Source: a virus
Direction: 5' to 3' (one strand)
Length of the DNA stretch: 58,194 nt
IMG/VR virus record: IMGVR_UViG_3300020034_000015
Coordinates: 1 to 58,194 of that record
Positions within the stretch are counted from its first letter, which is position 1. Every line of letters begins with the position of its first letter. Made by a program: the position numbers and the translations under genes. Positions 45,863 through 53,695 of the stretch are shown piece after piece. The notes below the pieces were generated by a model that worked only from the letters and a program-made list of their open reading frames with translations, had not been told where the DNA came from and ran no database searches.

Positions 45863-46669
45863 ATGCGCAAGAAGACCCTGCCCCGCGGTCTCGCGGGCAC
45901 CGGCTGGTCACACCCCTACGGCAACGCCCCTTTCTCCCCGTTCCTCTACGCGGACGGAGGGGACGGCGACGGCTCCGGATCCGGCAGCGGAGACGAGGGC
46001 GCGGGTGACGGCGGCACCGGAGACGGTGACGGAACAGGTGATGGTGCTGGAGCCGGCGGGACCGGCGACGAAGGCACCGGCAAGGGCGACGGCGCAGGCA
46101 AGGGCGCTGCGGGTAAGGGCGGCGATCCGGCTGCGGAGGTCGCACGGCTCAACAAGGAGCTCGCCGACGTCCGTAAGGAAGCCGGTAAGGACCGCACCGC
46201 AGCGAAGCAGGCAGCGGCAGACGAGGCCGTGAAGGCGCTCACCGAGAAGTTGGGTAAGGCGCTGGGTCTGGTCAAGGACGACGACACCACCGAGACGGAC
46301 CCGGCGAAGCTCCTGGCCAAGTTGCAGGAGTCCCAGGGGCAGATCACCGCGGCGCAGCAGGACGCGGTGGACGCGCAGATCGAGGCGACTGTCGTACGGA
46401 CTGCGTACGCCATGGGCGTCGACGGCGACCGGCTGCTCGACTCCCGGGCGTTCTGCGACGACGTCGACAGCCTCGACCCGGCCGACCCCGCGAAGTTCAA
46501 GACGGCCCTGAAGGCCCTCATCAAGGCATCCGCGGAGAAGAACACCGCGCTGCGCACCCAGACCGCCGGCCGGTCCGGCGGGGACATGGGCGGTGGCTCG
46601 CGCGAGGACGGCGCACGCAAGCGTCCCACCAGCATCGGCACCGCTATCAAGAGCACCTACAACACCTGA
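45863..46669 (+). CDS. Capsid scaffolding protein
   Basis: 268 residues, ATG with CTGGAGGGCACC upstream. The N-terminal 85 residues include a Gly/Asp/Ala low-complexity stretch ([20 protein letters not shown]), followed by helical parts ([40 protein letters not shown]) and a positively charged end ([12 protein letters not shown]). Acidic helical scaffolds directly before the capsid gene fit. It guides procapsid assembly. Confidence 0.85.
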   Translation: MRKKTLPRGLAGTGWSHPYGNAPFSPFLYADGGDGDGSGSGSGDEGAGDGGTGDGDGTGDGAGAGGTGDEGTGKGDGAGKGAAGKGGDPAAEVARLNKELADVRKEAGKDRTAAKQAAADEAVKALTEKLGKALGLVKDDDTTETDPAKLLAKLQESQGQITAAQQDAVDAQIEATVVRTAYAMGVDGDRLLDSRAFCDDVDSLDPADPAKFKTALKALIKASAEKNTALRTQTAGRSGGDMGGGSREDGARKRPTSIGTAIKSTYNT

Positions 46670-46685
46670 GACATAGGAGGGCACC

Positions 46686-47750
46686 GTGCCCGTCACCCTT
46701 GCCCAGGCGCAGGTCAACGTCCAGTCGGACATCGACTACGCCGTCATCGACAACCTGCGCCGCTACTCGTGGCTGCTCGACCAGATCGCGTTCGACGACA
46801 CCGTCAACCCGGGCACCGGTGGCGGCACCCTCACCTACGGCTACACCCGGCTGACGGCCGCCAGGCCGGCGCAGTTCCGGCAGTTCAACCAGGAGTACAC
46901 CGCGTCGCAGGCGACTCGGGCGCGCTTCACGGTGGACCTGAAGCCGCTCGGCGGGTCATTCAACATCGACCGTGTCCTGGCCAAGCTCGGATCCGCAGCC
47001 AGCAACGAGATCGAGTTCCAGTCGCAGCAGCTCCTCACGTCCATCCGGACGAAGTTTCAGGAGCAGCTCATCCTCGGCGACAACGCGACGGACGACGGCT
47101 TCGACGGCCTCGACAAGTCCCTGACCGGCACCGTCACCGAGTTCCTGCCGATCAACCAGGGCATCACCGCCGGGTACCTCGACTGGACCCCGGGCGCGAT
47201 CATCACGCAGGCCCTGGCGATGGCGGCCCTGGACCAGCTCGACAACTTCCTGTCCACGATCGTCCCGTCGCACACCGGCGGCGGCGACCAGGGCACCCCG
47301 GGCGCTCTGCCGCCGGGCGTGAAGGCCATCATCGGCAACACCCAGTCGATCACCCGCGTGCGGGCGCTCGCCCGGTGGGCTGCGATGTACACCGCCACCG
47401 AGGACAGCCTCGGCCGGAAGATCGAGTCTTATGGTCAGTGGGTCCTCGTCGACATCGGCGACACCTCCACCGGAGTCGGCCCGATCATCCCCGTCCAGTC
47501 CCGCGACGCGGACGGTGCGGGCGGCGGCGGCCTCATCACCGGACTCACCGACCTGTACGCCGTGTCCTTCGGCATGGACGCCCTGCACGGTGCGTCGCTC
47601 GCCGGGCAGGCCCTCGTCAACACCTACATGCCCGACTTCAGCCTCCCCGGCGCGGTCAAGACCGGCGAGATCGAAATGGGCCCCGTCGCCGGAGTCATCC
47701 GCAACACCAAGGCGTGCGGTGTGATGCGGAACCTGAAGGTGACCGGCTGA
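46686..47750 (+). CDS. Major capsid protein
   Basis: 354 residues, GTG with AGGAGGGCACC upstream. HK97-fold features: LDQIAFDDTVNPGTGGGTLT, LTAARPAQFRQFNQEYTASQ, ARFTVDLKPLGGSFNIDRVL, SNEIEFQSQQLLTSIRTKFQ, FQEQLILGD, and an A-domain end LYAVSFGMDALHGASLAGQA. No N-terminal delta domain is visible; the scaffold is separate. It forms the icosahedral shell. Confidence 0.92.
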   Translation: MPVTLAQAQVNVQSDIDYAVIDNLRRYSWLLDQIAFDDTVNPGTGGGTLTYGYTRLTAARPAQFRQFNQEYTASQATRARFTVDLKPLGGSFNIDRVLAKLGSAASNEIEFQSQQLLTSIRTKFQEQLILGDNATDDGFDGLDKSLTGTVTEFLPINQGITAGYLDWTPGAIITQALAMAALDQLDNFLSTIVPSHTGGGDQGTPGALPPGVKAIIGNTQSITRVRALARWAAMYTATEDSLGRKIESYGQWVLVDIGDTSTGVGPIIPVQSRDADGAGGGGLITGLTDLYAVSFGMDALHGASLAGQALVNTYMPDFSLPGAVKTGEIEMGPVAGVIRNTKACGVMRNLKVTG

Positions 47751-48145
47751 TGGCCAGGTTCGAAGTGCGGGCCCCGCTGCCGCAGTTCACCGGCAACGTC
47801 GTCGGCGTCGATTTCGTGGCGGGTATCGCCGAGGTCGACACCGACAACGACGCCGGCCGGTCCGCGTACGCCTACTTCGAGCGCGCCGGATACCGGCTGT
47901 CGCCCGTCCAGGCCGAGCCGGAGCCGAGCAGCACCCCCGAAGACGACGGCCCGTTCGACCCGTCCGAGCACAAGGCCGACGAAGTGCTGGCCTTCCTCGA
48001 CTCCGCTTCCTACGAGGTCGCCGTCCGTGTCCTGGAGAACGAGACCGCGGGCAAGAACCGCGTCACGATCACCGGCAAGCGCGACGAGATCCTCGCCGAC
48101 AAGACCCCGGCCCCGGCCGACGACCAGGAAGGACCGCAGGCATGA
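47750..48145 (+). CDS. Small head-associated protein
   Basis: 131 residues, TGATG overlap with the capsid gene. Beta-like N-terminus (VVGVDFVAGIAEVDTDND, AYAYFERAGYRL), Pro/Glu linker and a helical end (KADEVLAFLDSASYEVAVRV, LENETAGKNRVTI) reminiscent of Rho-N-like or head-joining helices in Streptomyces phage proteins. Possible capsid accessory; function unproven. Confidence 0.75.
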   Translation: MARFEVRAPLPQFTGNVVGVDFVAGIAEVDTDNDAGRSAYAYFERAGYRLSPVQAEPEPSSTPEDDGPFDPSEHKADEVLAFLDSASYEVAVRVLENETAGKNRVTITGKRDEILADKTPAPADDQEGPQA

Positions 48146-48708
48146 CCGTCCTCGGAGCGTTCCGCGGGAACCCCCGCGACGAACTCGGTTACATGAACAG
48201 CGCAGGCCGACCCGACCCGACACAGGTCTTCCACCGGGCGAACCTGCCCCGGACCGGCCTCGACGACGTCGCCGCCCTCGCCACCGGCGTCATGACGTCC
48301 GTGCCGATCTACCTCGTCGCCGGTGACCTGATCACCAACCTCACGTTCATCTCGGCCGGGACCGCGGCTGGCACCCCGACGAACTACTTCGCGGCGCTCT
48401 ACAGCCCCGCGGGGGCGCTGCTGTCGCAGTCCGCGGACAAGACCAGCACCGCCTGGGCCGCCGACACCGCGGTGGTGTTCGCGCTGGGCACCGCGCAGCG
48501 CATCACCCGCTCGGGCCTGTACTACGCGGCACTGTCCGTGACCGCGACGACGCCCCCGACACTGATCGGCTGCCGGTCGCAGAAGGCCGTCCTCACCGGC
48601 GAGGTCAACCTGTCCCAGTCGTCCGGGACCGGCCTGACCGCAACGGCCCCGGCGACCATCGCGACCCCGACGTTCAAGGCGGCCACGCCCCTCGTCCTGG
48701 CAACCTGA
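48142..48708 (+). CDS. Putative head protein
   Basis: 188 residues, ATGA overlap. Beta-rich, Thr/Ala/Ser-rich: IYLVAGDLITNLTFISAGTA, NYFAALYSPAGALLSQSADK, AQRITRSGLYYAALSV. The pattern resembles head fibre or decoration proteins encoded after capsid genes in actinophages. Function inferred from position. Confidence 0.7.
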   Translation: MTVLGAFRGNPRDELGYMNSAGRPDPTQVFHRANLPRTGLDDVAALATGVMTSVPIYLVAGDLITNLTFISAGTAAGTPTNYFAALYSPAGALLSQSADKTSTAWAADTAVVFALGTAQRITRSGLYYAALSVTATTPPTLIGCRSQKAVLTGEVNLSQSSGTGLTATAPATIATPTFKAATPLVLAT

Positions 48709-48722
48709 TCGGGGTCTGACAC

Positions 48723-49058
48723 ATGGCACGCACCGCACTCAACCCGCAGCGCCTCGGGCCTCACGGGGTCCTGGCGACCTATGTCACACCGGATGCGGCG
48801 GGCGTATCGTTCCGCAGCTCCGGCAAGCAGTTCGTCCACGTCAAGAACGGCTCGGCGGCGTCGATCACGATCACCGAGAAGATCGGCCGGACCGTCCAGG
48901 GCCAGGCCGTGACCGCGCCCACCGCGACGATCGCGGCCGGGGCAGAGAAGTTCTTCGGCCCATACCCGGACGACTACGAGCAGCCGGACGGCACCGAGAA
49001 CGTCTACCTGGACATCTCGGCCGTCACCACGGTCACCGTGGCGTGCCTGTCGCTGTGA
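48723..49058 (+). CDS. Putative head decoration / small structural protein
   Basis: 111 residues, ATG without a strong ribosome site. Beta-rich: GPHGVLATYVTPDAAGVSFR, GKQFVHVKNGSAASITITEK, FFGPYPDDYEQPDGTENVYL, DISAVTTVTVACLSL. Typical of small head proteins that follow capsid genes. Confidence 0.75.
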   Translation: MARTALNPQRLGPHGVLATYVTPDAAGVSFRSSGKQFVHVKNGSAASITITEKIGRTVQGQAVTAPTATIAAGAEKFFGPYPDDYEQPDGTENVYLDISAVTTVTVACLSL

Positions 49059-49086
49059 CCTCCGGGTCGGGAAGGAGGCGCACCCG

Positions 49087-49485
49087 ATGAGGATCTACGC
49101 CACCGTCGAGGAGTTCGCGGACTTCCTCGACCCGGACCCGGTCCCCGCGAACGCGGCGCGCCTCCTGAAGAACGCGTCGCGGCGGCTCGACGTGCTGCTC
49201 CTCGGCGCCCGCTACGACACGGACACCGACGGCATGCCGACCGCCGCCAACTTGGTGGACCTGCTCCGGGAGGGCGTGTGCCTCCAGGCGCAGTACATCG
49301 CTGACCTGGATGACGAGACCGGGGCCAACGCCAACATCAGCACCCAGACGGTCGGCAGCGTCACTGTCACCAGGGCGCTGTCCCTCGTGGGTGGCGGCAC
49401 GCCCCGCGACTCTCCGGAGCTGCTGGACCTGCTCCGCACGTCGGGACTCGTGCCGGCCTACCCATCAACCGCCTGCAATTGGTAA
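49087..49485 (+). CDS. Head-to-tail adaptor
   Basis: 132 residues. MRIYATVEEFADFLDPDPVP, LLKNASRRLDVLLLGARYDT, and LLREGVCLQAQYIADLDDET match the helical adaptor (gp6-like / HK97 family) of Streptomyces phages. It would sit below the portal as the first neck ring. Confidence 0.85.
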   Translation: MRIYATVEEFADFLDPDPVPANAARLLKNASRRLDVLLLGARYDTDTDGMPTAANLVDLLREGVCLQAQYIADLDDETGANANISTQTVGSVTVTRALSLVGGGTPRDSPELLDLLRTSGLVPAYPSTACNW

Positions 49486-49488
49486 CCG

Positions 49489-49821
49489 ATGCTTCCTCTC
49501 ACCACGGACACCGTGACGGTCGTCCACGCCAACCTGGTCGCGGACGCGTACAACAACCTGGCCCCGGACTGGCCCAACGCGACCCGTACCGCGGTGCGCG
49601 CTGTGGTCGACGGTGCGACCACCTCCGAGTCCACCGACGGGAAGGACCAGACGACGACCGTGTACCGCTGCTACCTGCCGCCGGGCACCGCGATCACCGC
49701 GCAGGACCGCATGGAGGTCCGCGGGATGGTCCTGGAGGTCGACGGCGAACCGGTCCCGAGAACCGGGCCCACAGCGGCTCTGGCGCACATCGAGGTCATG
49801 GGGAGGCTGGTGTCGGGATGA
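49489..49821 (+). CDS. Head-closure (stopper) protein
   Basis: 110 residues. VTVVHANLVADAYNNLAPDW, VYRCYLPPGTAITAQDRMEV, MVLEVDGEPVPRTGPTAALA is the SPP1 gp16-like beta-barrel pattern of head-closure proteins. It overlaps the next gene by ATGA. Confidence 0.83.
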   Translation: MLPLTTDTVTVVHANLVADAYNNLAPDWPNATRTAVRAVVDGATTSESTDGKDQTTTVYRCYLPPGTAITAQDRMEVRGMVLEVDGEPVPRTGPTAALAHIEVMGRLVSG

Positions 49822-50120
49822 GCCTGGTCAACATCGAAGTCGACGAGGCCGCGATCCAGGCGCTGGCCGCCACGCCCGCGGTGAAGCGGGACATGCGCGC
49901 CCGCGGCCGGCGCGTCGTCCAGTCCGCGAAGGACACCGCACCGGTGGACACCGGCGAGTACCGGGACTCCATCCACCTGGAGGACGGCCCCGGCGACAGC
50001 GAGGTCCTCATCGTGGCCAGCGCCGGCCACTCGATCTACGTCGAGCACGGCACCCGAGTGCCCGGTCACCCCGCGCACAACACCCTGAACAACGCCCTCG
50101 ACGCGGCAGGAGGCCCATGA
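49818..50120 (+). CDS. HK97 gp10-like neck / tail-completion protein
   Basis: 100 residues. AIQALAATPAVKRDMRARGR, RVVQSAKDTAPVDTGEYRDS, HSIYVEHGTRVPGHPAHNTL is the conserved APVDTG.......V.....Y..YVE.GT pattern of HK97-gp10-like proteins. Connects head and tail. Overlaps the following gene. Confidence 0.9.
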   Translation: MSLVNIEVDEAAIQALAATPAVKRDMRARGRRVVQSAKDTAPVDTGEYRDSIHLEDGPGDSEVLIVASAGHSIYVEHGTRVPGHPAHNTLNNALDAAGGP

Positions 50121-50344
50121 TGCGGTTCCGACTCTCCTTCTGGATGAAGGACCCCGCCGGCGGGCCCGGCGATGTCGTAGAAGTGCCCGACTTCCGGGTC
50201 CCCGCGCTCGTGCGGGCGGGCATCGGCCACCCGGAGGACAGCGACGCGCCCCCCGCTGACGGCCCGGCGGACACTCCCAGCCAGGAGCCGCCCACGTCGG
50301 CTGCCGTGCCCAGGAAGACCGCGAAGGCCACGAAGACCGACTGA
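50117..50344 (+). CDS. Small neck-region protein
   Basis: 75 residues (ATG 50117; ATG 50120 is next in frame). MMRFRLSFWMKDPAGGPGDV, FRVPALVRAGIGHPEDSD, then a Pro/Lys tail. Similar proteins with V.V.....ALV..G are encoded in neck clusters of Streptomyces phages. Function unknown. Confidence 0.72.
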   Translation: MMRFRLSFWMKDPAGGPGDVVEVPDFRVPALVRAGIGHPEDSDAPPADGPADTPSQEPPTSAAVPRKTAKATKTD

Positions 50345-50360
50345 CCGACGGGAGCACACC

Positions 50361-50771
50361 GTGGCGCTCCCCGACATCGAGGCCCTCATCGTCCAGTACC
50401 TGACCGACACCGTGGACGGGCTGTACGTGTGCACCGTCCGGCCGGCCGCAGGTGAGTTCATCCCCCGGCTGCCGCTGGCGCAGATCACCCGCGTCGGTGG
50501 ACCCCGCACGATCCCCACGTGGAACGGCCGGTACACCGCAGAGGACGCCCGGGTCAGCGTGGATGTCTTCGCCGACTCCCGTGAGGGCGCCAACACCACT
50601 GTCGGCGCGGTCCGGTTGGCGCTGGAGGACCTCAAGGGCGCGGTGACGGAGGAGGGGACGGTCTCCCGGACGTGGGAGGAGACCGGTCCTACCGCCCGGC
50701 CCGAAGAGCCGAATACGGGTGTCGTCCGCACCGGGTGGATCGCGGGTCTGACGGTCCGCGGCTCCGCCTGA
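50361..50771 (+). CDS. Tail terminator protein
   Basis: 136 residues, GTG. ALPDIEALIVQYLTDTVDGL, PRLPLAQITRVGGPRTIPTW, RVSVDVFADSREGANTTVGA, TVSRTWEETGPTARPEEPNT fit the DUF3168-like/tail-terminator profile of siphoviruses (a ring that ends tail-tube growth). The position just before the major tail gene supports this. Confidence 0.85.
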   Translation: MALPDIEALIVQYLTDTVDGLYVCTVRPAAGEFIPRLPLAQITRVGGPRTIPTWNGRYTAEDARVSVDVFADSREGANTTVGAVRLALEDLKGAVTEEGTVSRTWEETGPTARPEEPNTGVVRTGWIAGLTVRGSA

Positions 50772-50835
50772 CTACTTCGCCCGGCTGCCGGGCTCCATCC
50801 GGCCCCGCGTGGGCCACCACATGAGGAGTACAACC

Positions 50836-51405
50836 ATGGCCATCGAGCCTGTGATGCTCGGTGTGGGCGGATTCGCGTACATCGCGGCCGTCGGCGCCAC
50901 CGCCCCTGTCGACCCGTTCGCCTCCTGGGGCGCCGAGTGGACCAACCTCGGCGACGTATCGGATGACGGTCTCGCCGAGGCACTCGGAGAGGACCGCACC
51001 CAGATCATGAAGTGGGGGTCGAACACCCCCACCCGCAGCCAGGTCAAGCAGCGCACCAGCACCTACAAGGCCGTGCTGATCAACATCACCGCGCAGGCGC
51101 TGGGCCTGTACTACTCGGTGCCCATCGCGGACATGACCTCCTCGGGCAGCGGGGGCACGCAGTTCATCTCCTTCAGCGACCCGAGCACCACCGACCCGTA
51201 CGAGGTCGCGCTCGGTTTCGACGTCCTCGACGGCGACCGGCACTGCCGCTTCGTGATCGCCCGAGCGGAGGCCACCGCGAAGGGCGACCTCACGTACAAG
51301 GCGGACGTCCCGGTCGGCTTCGACCTGACGTTCACCGCGCTCACCGCGCCCGGCGGCGCGGCGGCGATCCAGCGGATGTACGGAGCCGTGGCTCTTCCGG
51401 CCTGA
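50836..51405 (+). CDS. Major tail protein
   Basis: 189 residues from ATG 50836 (GAGGAGTACAACC upstream). PVMLGVGGFAYIAAVGATAP, GAEWTNLGDVSDDGLAEALG, WGSNTPTRSQVKQRTSTYKA, VALGFDVLDGDRHCRFVIAR, VPVGFDLTFTALTAPGGAAA. Typical Streptomyces siphovirus tail-tube subunit, followed by the frameshifted chaperones. Confidence 0.9.
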   Translation: MAIEPVMLGVGGFAYIAAVGATAPVDPFASWGAEWTNLGDVSDDGLAEALGEDRTQIMKWGSNTPTRSQVKQRTSTYKAVLINITAQALGLYYSVPIADMTSSGSGGTQFISFSDPSTTDPYEVALGFDVLDGDRHCRFVIARAEATAKGDLTYKADVPVGFDLTFTALTAPGGAAAIQRMYGAVALPA

Positions 51406-51505
51406 TCCGCCACCGATCGGCGGCCGGGGAGTACGTGGGTCCTCTCCGGCCGCTCAGCACGCCTTCATCCGATCCACGAGCCCCACAAGACCCACGAGGA
51501 GACCC

Positions 51506-51877
51506 ATGTCCAAGACCGGAGCACCCCGCAAGGCGTTCAACCTCAACGCCCTGCGTGCCCAGCAGGCCGATGCCCGCGGCGACAAGTACGTGGAGTTCGA
51601 GATCACCCCCGACGGCTCCGCGGACGTCCTGACCTTCCGCTTCCTGCGCCGCACCTGGTGGCCGGTGAAGTTCCTCCTGGCCATCGACCACCTCGACGGC
51701 GACGTCGCCATCCTCCGCGAGCTGATGGGCGAGGACCAGTTCGACCGGCTCATCGAGGCCGGACTGGACTTCACCGACATGAAGGCGATCTTCAAGGAGG
51801 TCATGGGCGTCGATGCCGACGCGGACGACGACGAGGGCGCGAGCCTGGGGGAATCCTCTGGCTCCTCGGAGTCCTGA
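51506..51877 (+). CDS. Tail assembly chaperone gpG-like
   Basis: 123 residues, ATG with CGAGGAGACCC upstream. FNLNALRAQQADARGDKYVE, FRFLRRTWWPVKFLLAIDHL, FDRLIEAGLDFTDMKAIFKE and an acidic end (DADADDDEGASLGESSGSS). Near its end lies a GGGGGAA slippery heptamer (51847-51853). A -1 shift gives the longer gpGT product that ends at 52353. Chaperones hold the tape measure during tail-tube assembly. Confidence 0.92.
   Translation: MSKTGAPRKAFNLNALRAQQADARGDKYVEFEITPDGSADVLTFRFLRRTWWPVKFLLAIDHLDGDVAILRELMGEDQFDRLIEAGLDFTDMKAIFKEVMGVDADADDDEGASLGESSGSSES
51847..51853 (+). other. Programmed -1 frameshift slippery site
   Basis: GGGGGAA in frame as G-GGG-GAA; a -1 shift re-pairs it as GGG-GGA and continues into the 51850-52353 frame. 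This heptamer is used in many actinophage tail-chaperone genes. The site lies 24 nt before the gpG stop. Confidence 0.88.
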
Positions 51878-52353
51878 CCGAGCACCCCCGCAAGGTCCAC
51901 GCCGACATCGCCCGGTACTACCCCGGCAGGTCGCTCGCCGAGTTCCACGCCAACGAGTGGGGCCAGGGCAGCATGAGCTGGCTCGAACTCCTCTGCTTCG
52001 TAGAGGGGCTCCCCGAGGACTCCGCGACCAAAGCCGCCCTGGCCGGTGACACCGAGGGCCGCCGCTGGACGCAGGCGGACTGGCTGGCGGCGTACCAGGC
52101 CAACCTGCTCCAGATCCTCATCCGCATCCAGTGGGCCGGTCACGGCATCAAGGGCACCCCGGACCTCCATCCGGTCGAGGTGCCCGTCCTGGACATTCCT
52201 CCGAGCGACGAGGACATCAGCCGGATGGAGCGCCGGGAGCAGCAACTCCAGGCCCTCTCCCGGCTGCGGCCGGTAGAAGCCATCCCCGGCCGGGATGAAC
52301 TGGCCGCGCTCGACGCGTCCCTCAAGTCCCGCAGGGGCTCCGTGAACTCGTGA
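51850..52353 (+). CDS. Tail assembly chaperone gpT part, expressed as gpGT by -1 frameshift
   Basis: No own start; the fusion gpGT covers 51506-52353 (about 282 residues, 115 from gpG and 167 from this frame). ILWLLGVLTEHPRKVHADIA, YYPGRSLAEFHANEWGQGSM, LLCFVEGLPEDSATKAALAG and a C-terminal charged helix (EQQLQALSRLRPVEAIPG) match T-type chaperone domains that precede the tape-measure gene. Confidence 0.88.
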   Translation, partial: GILWLLGVLTEHPRKVHADIARYYPGRSLAEFHANEWGQGSMSWLELLCFVEGLPEDSATKAALAGDTEGRRWTQADWLAAYQANLLQILIRIQWAGHGIKGTPDLHPVEVPVLDIPPSDEDISRMERREQQLQALSRLRPVEAIPGRDELAALDASLKSRRGSVNS

Positions 52354-52369
52354 CGAGGGGGTCAAGCCT

Positions 52370-53638
52370 GTGCCCACGACCGTCGGTTCGGCTCAGGTCC
52401 GGCTGGCCCCTTCACTCACCGGGTTCGCCCAGCGGCTGCGCACCGAACTCCGGGGCATCAGCACCGATGACCTGAGCGTCGGGATCTTCCCCAAGCTGAA
52501 CCAGGCGGCGGCCAACAAGGTCACCCGGGACCTCGACAAGCTCACCAAGGCGCGGACCGTACCGATCTTCGCCTCCGTCGACACCCGTGTCGCCGCCGAC
52601 GAGATCGACGCGCTCACCCGCAACCGCACCTCGACCATCCGCCTCGATGCCGACACCCGCGTAGCGGCCGACGAGATCGACCTCCTCACCCGCGATCGCA
52701 CCGTCACCGTCCGAACCCGCACCGTCGGGGGCACCGGTGGCGGCTCAAGCCCCGTAGGAGCAGCCGGGGCAGGCGAGGACATCAAGGGGACGCTCATCTC
52801 CCTGGCCCCGGCCCTGGCCCCCGTCGCGGCGTACCTGACGTCCATCGCGGTGGCCGGCGGCGCAGCCCTGGTGTCCGTCGGGGCGTTCGGCGCGGCGGTG
52901 AAGCCGCAGATCGCCATGTTCACCGGCCTCGCGGCGGCCGAGGACAACGCCGGCGCGGCCGTCAAGAAGTACGGCGTCGCCTCCAAGGAGGCTTACGAGG
53001 CTCAGGACGCCGTCGCTGCGACTCTCGACGCGATGCCGGAGCAGACCCGGCGCGCCGCGGTGGCGTTCACGATCCTGCGGAGCGACTTCAAGGACTGGTC
53101 GAACTCCATGTCGGAGTTCACGATGACCCCGGTCACCCAGGGCATCGCCGTTGTCGACAAGATCCTGCCGCACCTGTCGCCGCTGGTGAAGGACACCTCC
53201 AACCAGCTGTCCCGGCTGACGACCATCGCGGGCGGCGCGGTCAACACGCCTGGCTTCGACAAGATGATGGGCAAGTTCAGCACGTTCTCCGCGAAGGTCC
53301 TCAAGGAGATCGTCGACGAGACCGTGCATTTCTCCCGGATCCTCAGCGAGGGCAAGGCCAGTGGCCCCGCCAGCGAGTTCATGGCGTACGCCAAGGAGAA
53401 CGGCCCCGAGGTCAAGAAGACCCTCACCGACATTGCCACGGCCGTCCTGCACGTCGTCCAGGGCGTCTCGGAGGCCGGCCCGAGCATGCTCACGGTGGTC
53501 GACGCCGCCGCGCAGCTGGTGTCCGCGCTGCCTCCGGAGTTCATCGGCCGCGCACTCCAGCTCTACACCACTTTCAGGCTGTACAAGCTCGCCAGCTCCG
53601 GCGTCACCGCGCTGGGGGGCAGCCTGAAAGTGGTGTAG
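52370..53638 (+). CDS. Tape measure protein, N-terminal part (ended by an in-frame amber codon)
   Basis: 422 residues, GTG with GACGAGGGGGTCAAG upstream. VGSAQVRLAPSLTGFAQRLR, a tandem FASVDTRVAADEIDALTRNR / LDADTRVAADEIDLLTRDRT pair, a hydrophobic stretch (LISLAPALAPVAAYLTSIAV) and helical parts are typical of tape measures. The frame ends at TAG 53636-53638, but the same frame is open from there to 56455 and continues tape-measure sequence. The stop lies in the right arm of a perfect 25-bp inverted repeat, so it is probably a mutation or artefact. Confidence 0.9.
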   Translation: MPTTVGSAQVRLAPSLTGFAQRLRTELRGISTDDLSVGIFPKLNQAAANKVTRDLDKLTKARTVPIFASVDTRVAADEIDALTRNRTSTIRLDADTRVAADEIDLLTRDRTVTVRTRTVGGTGGGSSPVGAAGAGEDIKGTLISLAPALAPVAAYLTSIAVAGGAALVSVGAFGAAVKPQIAMFTGLAAAEDNAGAAVKKYGVASKEAYEAQDAVAATLDAMPEQTRRAAVAFTILRSDFKDWSNSMSEFTMTPVTQGIAVVDKILPHLSPLVKDTSNQLSRLTTIAGGAVNTPGFDKMMGKFSTFSAKVLKEIVDETVHFSRILSEGKASGPASEFMAYAKENGPEVKKTLTDIATAVLHVVQGVSEAGPSMLTVVDAAAQLVSALPPEFIGRALQLYTTFRLYKLASSGVTALGGSLKVV

Positions 53639-53644
53639 AGCTGG
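53557..53644. repeat. Perfect 25-bp inverted repeat at the tape-measure break
   Basis: Arm 1 (53557-53581, beginning CCAGCTCTACACC) and arm 2 (53620-53644, ending GGTGTAGAGCTGG) are exact reverse complements separated by 38 nt. Arm 1 encodes a natural-looking QLYTTFRLY. Arm 2 encodes SLKVV-stop-SW and creates the amber codon. Arm 2 looks like a templated copy of arm 1. Confidence 0.95.
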
Positions 53645-53695
53645 CTGACCGCCGTCCGCGCCGCCTCGACAGCGGCCGGCGGCGGCCTCACGGGT

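Noticed and set aside
53636-53638. Amber codon reassigned to an amino acid (stop-codon recoding)
   Set aside because: TAG is used as a normal stop elsewhere, for example at the end of the same tape-measure frame (56453-56455) and of the RHH gene (16874-16876). No suppressor tRNA was seen. The stop is better explained by the inverted repeat.
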